From positions 53,327 to 117,326 of the forward strand of contig QANZ01022864.1 in NCBI GenBank assembly GCA_003254925.1: a DNA stretch of 64,000 nt, read 5' to 3'. The notes under the pieces are model-generated. The model made no database searches. It was not told where the DNA came from and saw nothing but the letters and a program-made list of their open reading frames with translations. The position numbers and the translations under genes were made by a program. The DNA is from Chamaecrista fasciculata (taxonomy: Eukaryota; Streptophyta; Magnoliopsida; Fabales; Fabaceae). This document shows positions 53,901 to 64,000 of this stretch, piece after piece (the first letter of the stretch is position 1; each line of letters begins with the position of its first letter).

Positions 53901-55423
53901 GCTGTGGAAAATAGAGACACGATTCTTTTAAGAAGTATATTTTGAACAATTATATATGTATGTGTGTGGATATAGCTTGATATTAGCTAAAATTAAACAT
54001 TAAACATATATATATAGTGATGACCCAAGCTAAGGACCCTCAAATGCTAGAGCCTAGACATAATTAAGTCTAAACATGAATAGCTAGGAGATCCTATATC
54101 CTGGCTAACTCAGGTGAATTCAATCCTTAATTATCAATATCCAATTATCCCTCTCCTTTCTCCCTATATACTCCCTACACCGAGGTCTCATCTCATGCCA
54201 CCTTTACAAAAAGCGAAAATGTATTGGGATCGATTAATATAATTAACTACATATTGTATTGTACTATAATTAGTAGTTGTCGTGGCTATTTGAATATTGT
54301 TGATAAGACTAGTGTAATTTCTTCAATTGTGTTGGTAAAAACAATTTTTCGATCAGGGGACACTTCAAAAATAATTTCGCCACTTTAATATGTAATTTTA
54401 TATAATTAATTTTAATTATCTTATTTGTAAGTGGAGTATAAAAATGAATCCTTGTTTATATTAAATACATGCTTTAAAAAAGCAAAAGTACGCTCAGTGT
54501 TTTCTGAAATTTTTGAGGATGGGTTGTGTGTGTTCTTCAACCAATAACTTCTGTTTTGGAAAATGTACCATCTCATTAATCCTTAATTCCTTATGGTTAG
54601 AAAATTTTGTAAACTGTAAAGCTCATATGTAGTGTGTACCTCACGCTCATGTATACATGTTCCCATAATGAAGCTTGAAACGGTAGTATAATTATTTTCT
54701 TAATTCATAATTTGCTTGTTAAAAAATTAATTTTCTTAATTCTGTAAGATCCGGTACAACTTACACCTATATATATAAATATGCTCTTCAACTTCAAGAC
54801 TTAAAGGATCTCTGATCTATTTAAAATTAAAACTAATAGATCTATGTTGAGCATCTTGTTTCTCCTCCAGCTCCTATATGACATTAGGAAAAGCAAAACT
54901 GTTTTGTTTTCCCCAGAAAGTCAATATAAATTTAATTATTGCTATATAAAACATTTGTTCACGATCGACAAGGGAGTGACTGATACTGTAGAAGTCTGAG
55001 CTTCACAGTAATCAGTACGTATAGCATAGCCTAGCTAATTATTGTCTGGCTACGCCTGTAGGCATATATGTATAATAGATAAAGCCGATGGATCAAGAAA
55101 ATTGAATTAGTTTAAATACCTGATATATATAAGCAAAAGATACGATGGTTGAGTGAAAAGATAGAAATAAAGGAAGTTGGTAATATATATTAGTAATTAG
55201 GGAGGTGAATTGTTGAGACATATATATAGATACATACATACCTAGAACTGGAGAACTCAGAGAGCTTTCCTCTGGAAGAAAAGATTATGAGTGCAACTTC
55301 AGCATCACACAGCACAGAAAGCTCGAACGCCTTCTTAAGCAGTCCGTTTCTTCGCTTTGAAAACGTCACTTGCCTGCTTGTGTCGTTTTCTATGCGTTTT
55401 ATCTGCGTTTTCCCCCTCGCCAT
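50951..55423 (-). CDS. MIKC MADS-box transcription factor, SOC1/TM3 clade
   Basis: Seven exons on the minus strand: 55423-55242, 52838-52757, 51898-51843, 51731-51632, 51427-51386, 51273-51232, 51061-50951; 204 residues, all phases correct. Residues 1-60 are the MADS domain ([40 protein letters not shown]). The I region and K-box coiled coil follow ([45 protein letters not shown]). The C-terminus has the SOC1 motif, [14 protein letters not shown], diagnostic of this clade. Relatives include SOC1, AGL14/19 and AGL42, which integrate flowering signals or act in meristems. The 2.4 kb first intron, often regulatory in this clade, carries foldback I. The likely TATA box is TATATAAG at about 55567-55574. 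Confidence 0.93.
51989..52027. repeat. (AC)n(GT)n(AT)n palindromic microsatellite
   Basis: An AC run (51989-52005) is followed directly by a GT run (52006-52020) and then by atatata. The AC and GT halves are complementary and could form a hairpin. It lies in intron 2 of the MADS-box gene. Confidence 0.9.
52995..53767. mobile_element. Foldback element I in intron 1 of the SOC1-like gene
   Basis: The left end gtcaaaacctcaaat and the right end atttgaggttttgac are inverted copies. Inside, tttcatttgtttcagatttg, cctacatgttt and aaattagtcc recur inverted over at least 130 bp. The centre holds unrelated sequence (about 53320-53560) that may be a nested insertion. Confidence 0.7.
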
Positions 55424-56319
55424 GATCCAACAAAACAATATTCTTCGAAAGCGATAGATAGATTCGATCCTTCTCAAACTAAAATCACAGCTCGCTAACT
55501 AATTAATTCAAATAATATTCCACCGGAGAGATTGTAATTACTCAGTCGTATCAGAGAGTTATACTTATATAGTTATGACTGGAAACCCTAGCTGAAATTT
55601 TGGTCAGGAAATAATTTAAGAGAGAGAGAGGATGAGTGAGTGATTGATTGATTGTTGTGCCCTTCCTCTTATGGTGGTGTGGACAATGGATTATTCTGAA
55701 CCCAGAAATGTAGCAAGTAAGGCAAAAAAAAGGCTAAGGCCCAGAACCTAATCTCTTTTCTTCTTTTGGTAACCACCGGAAAAAGAATTAGGCCCTTCCC
55801 AAATTAAGAAAATGAAGAGAATAGATGCTCCCCCATCACGTGATTCCATAATGAACCCATTTCTTTCCATAAAGCTTTTCTTTTCCCCCACTTGAGGCAC
55901 AATCACTCAGTGCTATACCCCCTTCCTCACGACACGTGGCTCCAGGCTTAACGACACCGACAACTTATGCTTCCGGTGATCAATCCTCTGACACCACCGT
56001 GTTGCAAGTCGAAAACACCAAACAACCCTGTCGGTTGCCAGTTATTCCCGGACAGTGATTATGGAGCCTCAGCCTCCACTAGGCATTCAAAAATAAATGG
56101 ATCAAATATTCAAATGTTTGTCCGTACCCCCATTTTGAAAGTGTCATCGTGTACGTACGATCTTTGGAAAGCGATAACCAATAGGCTAGCGACAGCACAT
56201 CATCTACACTCAGTATCACGTGTCACCAGCATATGGGCTAGCTGTGGTAAATAATAAAAAATTCAAGCGACCCTCTGAATTCTGATAAGTGCCATCAAAT
56301 TAATAAGTAATAAAAAGAA
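55424..56319. other. Upstream region of the SOC1-like gene
   Basis: It contains the 5' UTR and promoter of the minus-strand MADS gene. A CACGTG motif is present near 55839 (atcacgtgattc), and acacgtgg near 55930. Open frames here are short and show no family features. Confidence 0.45.
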
Positions 56320-56456
56320 GGGTAAATTACAAAATAGGGTCCTGTGGTTTGGCCCTGTTTCAGATAGGGTACATGTGATTTGAAAAGTTTCAAATTGGGG
56401 CCTGAGGTTAACTCTGTTTGCAAAATAGGGTCTAGGTGGTTTTGACCGTCAAAAAA
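56320..56456. mobile_element. Foldback element F, single arm cut at a gap
   Basis: From gggtaaattacaaaataggg to gaccgtcaaaaaa it is the reverse complement of the outer right arm of element B (29749-29883). The rest is missing: the sequence hits an N at 56457 and continues as a different foldback. Confidence 0.8.
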
Positions 56457-56457
56457 N

Positions 56458-56970
56458 AAAGTGCTTTGCTCTAAATTGTGTTCCACATTGTAAAAGCTTG
56501 TTCCACCTTGCAAAGCCATCGTCAACCATGGTTTGGTTTTAAACAAAACTGGTTTTGCAAATCCATTCATTTACCTCTTCTCTCTCCTTCAGATCGAAAT
56601 AAAAAACTCTAACATGTGGCGGACGATGAAGGAGGTGCCGACGGAGAAACTCACAGTTTCATTGATTTTGTTGCTCATTTCTTAGTTTCGTTTGTATGTT
56701 GATGATTTGTTTGGCGAGTTGGGTGAATCGTGGTGTTGTTTCTGCTGTTGCGTTTTACATCATGTGCAAAATAAATTGATTTGCAAAACCAGTTTTGTTC
56801 AAAGCAAAACCAGTGTTTGATTTCGATCTGAAGGAGAGAGAAGAGGTAAATGAATGGATTTGCAAAACAAGTTTTATTCAAAACCAAACCGTGGTCGAAG
56901 ATAACTTTGCAAGGTGGAACACGCTTTTACAATGTGGACCACAATTTAAAGCAAAGCACTTTGCTTTGGA
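56458..56970. mobile_element. Foldback element G
   Basis: The left arm (aaagtgctttgctctaaatt, ccttgcaaagccatcgtc, ccatggtttggtttt, acctcttctctctccttcag) is inverted on the right (ctgaaggagagagaagaggt, ccaaaccgtggtcgaagata, agcaaagcactttgctttgg). Arms are about 150 bp around a loop of about 200 bp. The left tip is cut by the N at 56457. Confidence 0.85.
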
Positions 56971-57029
56971 TTAAATGACATTTTGCTCCTGAATGTTTTT
57001 ATGAAATTTAATTCAGGTCCTAGATGGTA

Positions 57030-57642
57030 TAATCTAAGGACTGATTTCACTTTGGTACCATGTTTTTTTAAAAGTGACTCTTTGGTACTCTGTTCTTTGC
57101 ACCATTAACACTTTAGTACCTATTCTTTCAAAAGTGACATTTTGTTACTCTGTTCTTTGCGCCGTTAACACTTTGGTATCCTGATTTATGGACCAATTTC
57201 ACTTTGGTACCCTATTCTTTCAAAAGTGACATTTTGGTTTTTTGTTCTTTGCGTCGTTAAAACTTTGGTACCCTATTTTATGGACCAATTGCACTTTGGT
57301 ACCATGTTCTTTCAAAAGTAACACTTTGGTACCCTGTTCTTTGCACTATTAAAACTTTGGTACCCTGTTCTTTCAAAAGTGACATTTTGGTACTGTGTTC
57401 TTTGTGCTGTTAACACTTTGGTACCCTATTTTCTTAAACCAATTTCACTTTGGTATCCTGTTCTTTCATGATTTCGTACCTTCTTCTATCTTTTTTAGGG
57501 TACCAAAGTGTTAACAGTGTAAAGAACATGGTACCAAAATGTCACTTTTAAAAGAACAGGGTACCAAAGTATCACTTTTGAAAGAACAAAGTACCAAAGT
57601 GGAATCGGTCCATAAAATAGGGTACCAAAGTGTAATTTAGCC
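57030..57642. mobile_element. Foldback element H with tandem CTTTGGTACC units
   Basis: The left part repeats cactttggtaccctgttctt, caaaagtgacattttggtac and tggaccaatt several times. The right part has the inverse words (gggtaccaaagtgtcac-like) and ends ggtaccaaagtgtaattta. The arms are themselves built of tandem units, and the two arms differ in length. Confidence 0.8.
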
Positions 57643-58371
57643 TATGATTTATAAGAAAATGGATAAATTGATACTAATTAGTTTGATGACTTTCAATAGA
57701 TTTTAGTGACCACGGGAATTGCTTTCGGACTGATTAAAGTTAACTATTGTAATAGTTTTACTACGGACCAAAAGCAACTGTACATGTAAACTTTGATGCA
57801 CAAGTTTTTTTGTTTTCGTCAAAGATGCACAAGCTAATCCTCATAGACCTTAGTAATGGAATGTGAGAAGGAGACAGCAGGCCAAGGAATAAGAAAGGAA
57901 ATGAGAGGTCCAAGGGACTGAGAAAATTTGGATGAATATAGGAGAGTCAGGGTTTGCATTGGATAGCCCATAGAGATATGGGCTTCAACATTTCTAGGGT
58001 AAGCATAGATGACCTGAACATAAAATGCCCATGGTTATGGTTTAATGTACCGAAAGGGTCTCAACTCTCAACAACTCAACCCACGAGGTGATTGAAGCAC
58101 ATATACTAATATCTCTGATTAGTGAACGTAAATAGTAATTACATTATTACATTTAAGTGAATTAAACATTTTTCCCGAAATAGAAACCAAAAGAATTAAA
58201 CAAATAGGAGAGAGTACAAATCCCTTTGACATTGCCGTCGAGCAATCAATAAACTTTACTCCGTTGTCTTTTATTATTATTTTTTTGTCTCAATTCCTAA
58301 ATCCTAATTGGTTCGTTCATCCCTGCTCTCTTCGTAACGTGCTGCATCGACGAAGAAAAGCTCTCTCAGTA
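57643..58371. other. Promoter region of the MINDY-type gene
   Basis: A moderately AT-rich spacer leads into the ATG at 58372. No other gene or repeat recognised. Confidence 0.5.
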
Positions 58372-61300
58372 ATGGCGTCGTCTTCCCCTAAAGAGGAGCC
58401 GACGGATCCGGAACAGGAACAACAGCAGCAGCTACAACAGGAGGCAGTGAAAGAGTGCATGCACAAAACCAAAACGATTCAGTTCCTTGGACGAACCACC
58501 CCAATCGTTCTTCAAAATGACAATGGTCCCTGTCCTCTCCTCGCTATATGTAAGTCTCTCTTTAATCTTTATTTCGTTTTCTCCGATTCTCAACGAACTC
58601 ATGCCTATCCGCAACAAATTGAAACTTTTAGATGGTAGTTCTGTGTCGATGCTTGTTTTCCTTAATTAATTTTCTTGGCACCAGGACGAGCTCGTACTTA
58701 GTTAGGAATTATTAAGACTGAAGTCTTATATTGCTCTTAGGCGAAGAATCTATGTTCCATGAAATTTTCCCATATCCTCCTGGCTTTCTTATTTTTATTG
58801 TGGTAAAGTGGTAGTTATTGCTGATTGAAGGCTATAGGTATTTTATCGTATTCCTTCCCAATTAATTTACCAGCTGGTATTAGATGTTTGATTTTTGGTC
58901 TTTAACACCTTTGGTATCAGTACCAACATCTTTTTTCGTTTTGGTTCGCCAATGATTCTTGCGTTATTTCATTTGGAAGGTCAATAAGGTGGCGTAATTT
59001 CTTCATCATTGCACATTTCTCTTATTGATTATGAGTGTCTTCGGCATTCAGGACTAATTGGTGCAATTTCTGACGTAACCTTTTAGTTTAGATAGGATGC
59101 TATTATGGTGATTGAAGATTTTATCCTTTGTTGCACTGGAAAACTCATTGCCAAAACCTGACATGTCATATTTATAAATAGAAAAAGGTTGAGCCGAGTC
59201 CAAAATATCTAGGGCAAGGTAGTCAAATGCAAGAGGTGCCCTTAAGGCAGTAAATCCCCATACCCCTAACACCTTGAGTCAAGAAGCTGAATAAATGCCA
59301 TATAAATAGAGAAATAAAATATGAACTATTGCGGTAGCATTTGAAAAATATTTGGCCGAAACATAAAACATTTGACATTTAAATCTTCAACTGAAGCATA
59401 GAAGTCAATTAATCATATAAAGTAGTACCCTACTGAAGACATCAAGTCATAGTTCAAAGTATAAAATTCACTTTACAACCCCAAAATATGCTGCAGGCTT
59501 GCTGGCAGCTAATGTATAAAGCCATGCATCAACAAATTAACGAAAGACAAAGTGCTTTGAAGTCCAAAAATTCATAGGTTTTGTAGTTTTTCTATGCTTG
59601 AAATACTTAACCTGAAAGGTATGGGGTCGGTGGGCTCTTAGGGCTTGGTATATATGTTAAGTGAAATTAGTATATGCAGAGCACCTGAACCTGAAAGAGG
59701 TGTTGAGGCCTCCGGAGTTTTGCTACCTCAATGCCTTTGACTACTCTGATCTAGGGTTGGTGATACAAAATAATACTCATTAAGTCATTATAAGCCTCAT
59801 ATTTTATCTTTCAGTTTTTCACATACGTTGCTTTTCAAGAAAATTTCCTGTTCACCTACCCTCTAAATAAGCCTTTTCCTCAATGGTATATATGCTTGCT
59901 ATTCTTAGCATCTGCATTGATTCTTTCTTAGACCAAGTTTTTTTGCAACTCCTTGTGCTTATCATTTCTCAACCATGATTCTTTCTTACCTTTCCTTTAG
60001 TGGAAGCTACCCGTGTATTTGAGCAAATATATTTGTTTTCTATCCTATCCTTTCTTACATAACAGGTATTTATCAATTTATCTCTTTTTCTCATTTATGC
60101 TGCAGTTATTTTTTTAGCCCAGGCCTTTAAAAAGTCCAATGCTATCCATGTGAAACTGTAGTGAACTGTGTGATATATCTTTGAATTACTTGTCAGCTCC
60201 AGGGATATCATCTGAGCTCAGAAAACTCACATGTTGCAGTACTCTGTATTTCATAATTTTCCATATAAGCTAATAAACTGAGATATCTCATCAAAGTTAT
60301 TGGCATGTTGAATGATCAATCCATGGTACCTTTATTGCCAGCTCCTTAGAAATGCCATTTCTCATTTTGGACTGGCAACTGCTGTACATAATTTAAATGA
60401 AGCATAGACCAATAGATATAGTCTCGGGTAGGATTTGAATCCTGATGTACAGCTAACTGAAATGGGAGAGACTCAAAGTAGATCTTGGTGTAAGTTTACC
60501 ATTTTAGAAGTTCTCCTGTCATTTTAATGCAACTTCTCGTGCTAGTGACTGTTCTCCATTTCATATTTCTAGTAAGATATTTCTAACCCAACTAGTGTAC
60601 GAAAGTAAAACTCTTTCCCTTTCTCGTCAATTGTCATCTTTATAGGAACCTTATCAGGTTATCATATCATCAGTGTAGTTATCCTTACCAGTGCCTCTTA
60701 GACCATTGGAGGTGCTAGGTTCAACCAGGTGCTCACCTTGCAGCACCTTTGGCACCTTAGTAAATTTTTCTGGAAAAGCGAAACAAAGTTCAGTCCAACC
60801 CGAACAAGTAGTAAACCTAGTGCTGTAAAAAAAAGAAGCCTAACCCAATAGTTTAATAAGTAATAGATACTATTTAGTTTAATAGTTATATAAGGTTTTG
60901 CTAGTCTAATAGCTTAGTTTTACACCGAGTGCAATCTTAGATTGTAAATTTGGTTACTAAACACATGGCTTTACACTTTGACATATGATTCTAATGGCTC
61001 AATGATACTTATTATTATGGTGACTGCTGACTTGATGATTCTTAAGTTAGAATAGTTCATTTATAGGTCAAATTCTGTTACATATGAACTTACATGTCAT
61101 TATTTTTGTTCATATGGCATATTTCTAGTATTTTTCTTATTATAAGTTGATAGAACCCTATACTGATTTAATTAAGATTAAAGCAAAGATGGTGTCTGGA
61201 TATACCCAAGACACACTTACAAGGGCTAAAACAGCACACAAAACTCACACAAACACTCACAGCAAGCTGGACATTCAAGATAAAACACTAGAACAATAAG

Positions 61301-63956
61301 AAGAATGGAAATAACATATGTGCCTAACTTTTGAGAGGTTAGACTCTCTCCCACCTTGGCTTCCGAGAGGCCAAGTTCTCTCCCACTTCCCTAACCAATT
61401 CCTTACCTTTCCTTCTCTTGCCCAAAACTCTATATAAATAACCACAAAACCTATAATATTCACAGTGGGCCCAAGTCCAATAACAGTAGGCCCATCAATA
61501 CCCACCCCAACAAGTTTCACCTTGTCCTCAAGGTGAAAATGAAGGGCTGAAAGCACTAGTGTTCTCTGTGTGTAATTTTGCCCCACAATTAGGATCAGCA
61601 TTCCTTGCCCATCAGTGAGCTGCTTGTTCTTGTCAAGATGGTTGGACTTCAATTTCTTGTGGCAGAAATAATAAAGGCCAAGCTCCATTTGTTTTGCTGC
61701 TAGTTCTTCAATTGGCCGCCAAAAAGTGCTCCCCTTAGTGAATTCAGAAGGTGACACTACTATTGGAGTAGGAATATTGTGTTTTTCCCCTTCACTCTTT
61801 GTTTCTAAGTTCCTTGAAATACTGGGTGGATTTGACTCTTCTATGGAATCCATAAAAATCGAAAACTTACTTGAATTGGGCTTGTTCTTTGAGTTAGTAG
61901 TACTAAACAATGTGGGCCTAACAAAGAACTTTGGGTCTCCATGCATTTTCACCTGTTTAACCTCTTTGAGCAATCTATCTTCCACCTTGGGGGTCAGCTC
62001 CGTGATATCCAAACCATTCTGAGTGGGTTGTTTTAATGGGTATGAAATACTGGTGAGTTTAGTGAATTTGGGCTTTATAGTCGACAATTTGGGCCTTAGG
62101 AGGTACATATATTTGTTCAGCCTATCCTCTTCGATTGTGCATATGGCCTTATTCTTATATTTCACTTTGTGGGCTGAATCTATCACAATTTGGACCTATG
62201 TCAATATAAAAAGTCTCTGAAATTCTTGTGGGTTTTTTTGGAAAGCCAAGATACCCATGTCTTCTAGGGAATTAAAATGGGCCTTAGTAAGGATTAGTTT
62301 GGCCCGTAGCTCTTCTCTCAAAACCTCATGGAATGTACCAATTAGGTTATCATCAGGGGCATCCCTCAATGCTGCCAACAGCCGCTCCAACTTCTCCTTG
62401 AAATCTTCGACTTTCTCATCTTGCTGCAGAGGCTTCAATGCTTGGGAATCATAAAACATGTGAGGAATATAAAATTTAAATTCACCCCAAGATGAAGATG
62501 GAGACTGTTTATGTGCTTCTTCACCATGAAGCCAATTAAGGGGTTTGCCCTCAAAGCAGAGTAAGATTTCTCCAGGCTTCTCTTTTTCTAGAATGTTGTT
62601 AGGGGAGAAATATTGTTCAACTTTACAAATCCAGCCCAAGGGTTTCTTACCAGAAAAAATCGAAAGCTCTAGCTTGTGATACTTCGCTGGGTCATGTTCT
62701 TCAAGCTCCCTCTGCTCTGTGTTCGTTCTCGCCATATTCTCCACCACCACATTGTCTGCTTCATTATTCCCTTCAGTTGATTCACTAGCATGTTGAGAGT
62801 TGGAACTATCCCTAGCATTCTCAGAGATTCCAAGCTTCGCTAGCAGTTCACGTATCTCAGTTATCCCGTTCATGAGGTTGTCTATCTTATCCAACCTGGT
62901 GTTAATAACTGCAACTTCCTTCTCAAGATTTTCGATCCTTGCCTCCATCCTTCACAAGCACCACAAGATCGAATGCTCTGATACCAATTGATAGAACCCT
63001 ATACTGATTTAATTAAGATTAAAGCAAAGATGGTGTCTGGATATACCCAAGACACACTTACAAGGGCTAAAACAGCACACAAAACTCACACAAACACTCA
63101 CAGCAAGCTGGACATTCAAGATAAAACACTAGAACAATAAGAAGAATGGAAATAACATATGTGCCTAACTTTTGAGAGGTTAGACTCTCTCCCACCTTGG
63201 CTTCCGAGAGGCCAAGTTCTCTCCCACTTCCCTAACCAATTCCTTACCTTTCCTTCTCTTGCCCAAAACTCTATATAAATAACCACAAAACCTATAATAT
63301 TCACAGTGGGCCCAAGTCCAATAACAGTAGGCCCATCATAAGTTTATAACACTTAACTTCACTTAAGCATGCGCCTTTCTAGTGCCTCTCGCCTAAGGCT
63401 TTTTATGAGACTGGTGCCTTAAGAGCGCCTTTCACCTCTGATTACCTTGCATATCATTACTCAAGGGCAATAGTTCCTCAGTATCTATTTTCCTTTCTTT
63501 ACTTGTCATTTACCCAAGTGGTAAGTTATGCATCAACCTGAAGCACACTCAGATGATAGTTTTAATCATAAAGTTTTCTTTCTAGTTTGTTCAAATTTCA
63601 TTTTCATTGTCGTTCTCATTTGTTGGCTTACTTGCATTTCTCATTTTATTATGCTTGTCCTTTAGCAGTGCTGATTCTTTCTGGTTATGATTTATGTCCT
63701 AGAATTTATCTTTCTTGTTTGCTCAAATTTTGTGTTTTGTGTAATGCTCTTTAGTGGGCTTACATGCATAATTATTTATTTTTTCTTGCCTTGTTTATTC
63801 TCTTATTAATAGTTGTTTGTATAATCTGTTGCTGCAGGTAATGTTCTTCTGCTAAGAAATAACTTGAATTTGAGTCCAGATGTGGCTGAAGTCTCACAGG
63901 AGAAATTGCTTTCACTGGTTGCTGAACGGTTAATTGATTCCAACAGTAATGTGAAT
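58372..63956 (+). CDS. MINDY-type deubiquitinase (FAM63/DUF544), 5' part
   Basis: Exons 58372-58549 and 63838-63956 encode the first 99 residues; the gene continues past the right edge. After a Glu/Gln-rich start (EQEQQQQLQQE) comes the catalytic region FLGRTTPIVLQNDNGPCPLL, in which C54 of GPC is the expected nucleophile and Q48 the oxyanion residue, then AICNVLLLRNNLNL. MINDY proteases cut Lys48-linked ubiquitin chains. The T/GT codon split at the exon join restores Cys60, confirming the splice. The 5.3 kb first intron (58550-63837) contains an antisense LTR retrotransposon at 61148-63338. Confidence 0.9.
61148..61497 (-). repeat. 3' LTR (element on minus strand)
   Basis: 350 bp, apparently identical to 62989-63338, beginning TGATAGAACCC and ending GGCCCATCA on the plus strand. 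Confidence 0.95.
61275..62195 (-). pseudogene. Remnant polyprotein frame after the gag stop
   Basis: In the same frame as gag, directly after the TAG, about 306 codons stay open and run into the 3' LTR. The N-terminal part is Lys/Ser/Thr-rich with no known domain. Near the end, HFHLEDKVKLVGVGID resembles the final residues of some plant Ty3-type polyproteins (LEDKV followed by a Gly-rich segment). I infer an internal deletion that removed most of pol. Confidence 0.5.
62196..62948 (-). CDS. Gag-like protein of the LTR retrotransposon
   Basis: 250 residues starting at 62948, about 40 bp after the primer binding site. The N-terminus is a coiled coil (MEARIENLEKEVAVINTRLD). The core resembles plant Ty3-type gag: KLELSIFSGKKPLGWICKVE, YFSPNNILEKEKPGEILLCF, LNWLHGEE and WGEFKFYI. 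There is no CCHC zinc knuckle. It ends at a single TAG (62198-62196), beyond which the same frame stays open. Confidence 0.8.
   Translation of the reverse strand: MEARIENLEKEVAVINTRLDKIDNLMNGITEIRELLAKLGISENARDSSNSQHASESTEGNNEADNVVVENMARTNTEQRELEEHDPAKYHKLELSIFSGKKPLGWICKVEQYFSPNNILEKEKPGEILLCFEGKPLNWLHGEEAHKQSPSSSWGEFKFYIPHMFYDSQALKPLQQDEKVEDFKEKLERLLAALRDAPDDNLIGTFHEVLREELRAKLILTKAHFNSLEDMGILAFQKNPQEFQRLFILT
62989..63338 (-). repeat. 5' LTR (element on minus strand)
   Basis: 350 bp, matching 61148-61497. The primer binding site lies immediately inside it at 62986-62975. Confidence 0.95.
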
Positions 63957-64000
63957 GTAAGAACTGATTAGTTTCCTTTTGATCTTTTTTTTTTTTTTTT

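Larger units (their letters stand above)
61148..63338 (-). mobile_element. Young non-autonomous LTR retrotransposon in the MINDY intron
   Basis: Two 350-bp LTRs (61148-61497 and 62989-63338), starting TG and ending CA, look identical base for base. The insertion is flanked by the 5-bp target duplication TAAGT (61143-61147 and 63339-63343). On the minus strand the primer binding site TGGTATCAGAGC (62986-62975), complementary to initiator methionine tRNA, starts two bases inside the 5' LTR. A purine-rich ggggtgggtat tract precedes the 3' LTR. The roughly 1.5 kb interior encodes a gag-like protein and a second frame, with no recognisable protease, reverse transcriptase or integrase core, so mobility would need another element's enzymes. 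Confidence 0.95.

Noticed and set aside
55967..56254. 95-residue open frame upstream of the MADS gene
   Set aside because: Composition and context fit promoter DNA; no family recognised.
63116..63304. 62-residue frame at the right end of the retrotransposon
   Set aside because: It is the LTR copy of the tail of the frame ending at 61275; a consequence of LTR identity, not a gene.

Overview
The window is nuclear DNA of a eudicot plant. It is AT-rich, with GT-AG introns, SINE, LINE, LTR and foldback transposons, and gene families specific to plants (alpha-expansin, STAY-GREEN, PGRL1, anthocyanidin synthase, a SOC1-type MADS box, CCS52A). I cannot name the species. Coding parts were assembled by eye from splice sites and checked for reading phase; nothing was aligned by computer.

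Layout from left to right. 0.1-7.8 kb (+): a GDP-fucose O-fucosyltransferase family gene with a repeat-filled 3.3 kb intron. 9.8-19.4 kb (+): a WD40/zinc-finger gene like the 90-kDa subunit of transcription factor IIIC, apparently lacking one exon at an assembly gap. 20.4-35.2 kb: a tandemly duplicated, head-to-head ANS/PGRL1 gene pair. Copy A (22.8-25.4 kb) is decayed. In copy B (29.9-35.2 kb) PGRL1 is intact and ANS is a pseudogene. The copies are separated by a LINE of the plant L1 type. 36.7-37.8 kb (+): an alpha-expansin. 42.0-46.1 kb (+): a CCS52A/FIZZY-RELATED activator of the anaphase-promoting complex, with an E2F-like palindrome in its promoter. 47.6-48.9 kb (-): STAY-GREEN, the chlorophyll Mg-dechelatase. 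51.0-55.4 kb (-): a SOC1/TM3-clade MADS-box gene. 58.4 kb to the right edge (+): the first two exons of a MINDY-type deubiquitinase, whose 5.3 kb first intron carries a young LTR retrotransposon.

The genes do not form one pathway. They are ordinary euchromatic neighbours: PGRL1 and SGR act in the chloroplast, ANS in flavonoid synthesis, CCS52A and SOC1-like in cell cycle and flowering. The distinctive features are the duplicated ANS/PGRL1 pair with both ANS copies broken, nine foldback (long inverted-repeat) elements in 64 kb, two SINE-like elements sharing a 3' hairpin, and seven isolated single N bases at or near repeats that probably mark imperfect assembly joins. I found no tRNA or rRNA gene, no CRISPR array, and no convincing wholly new system.
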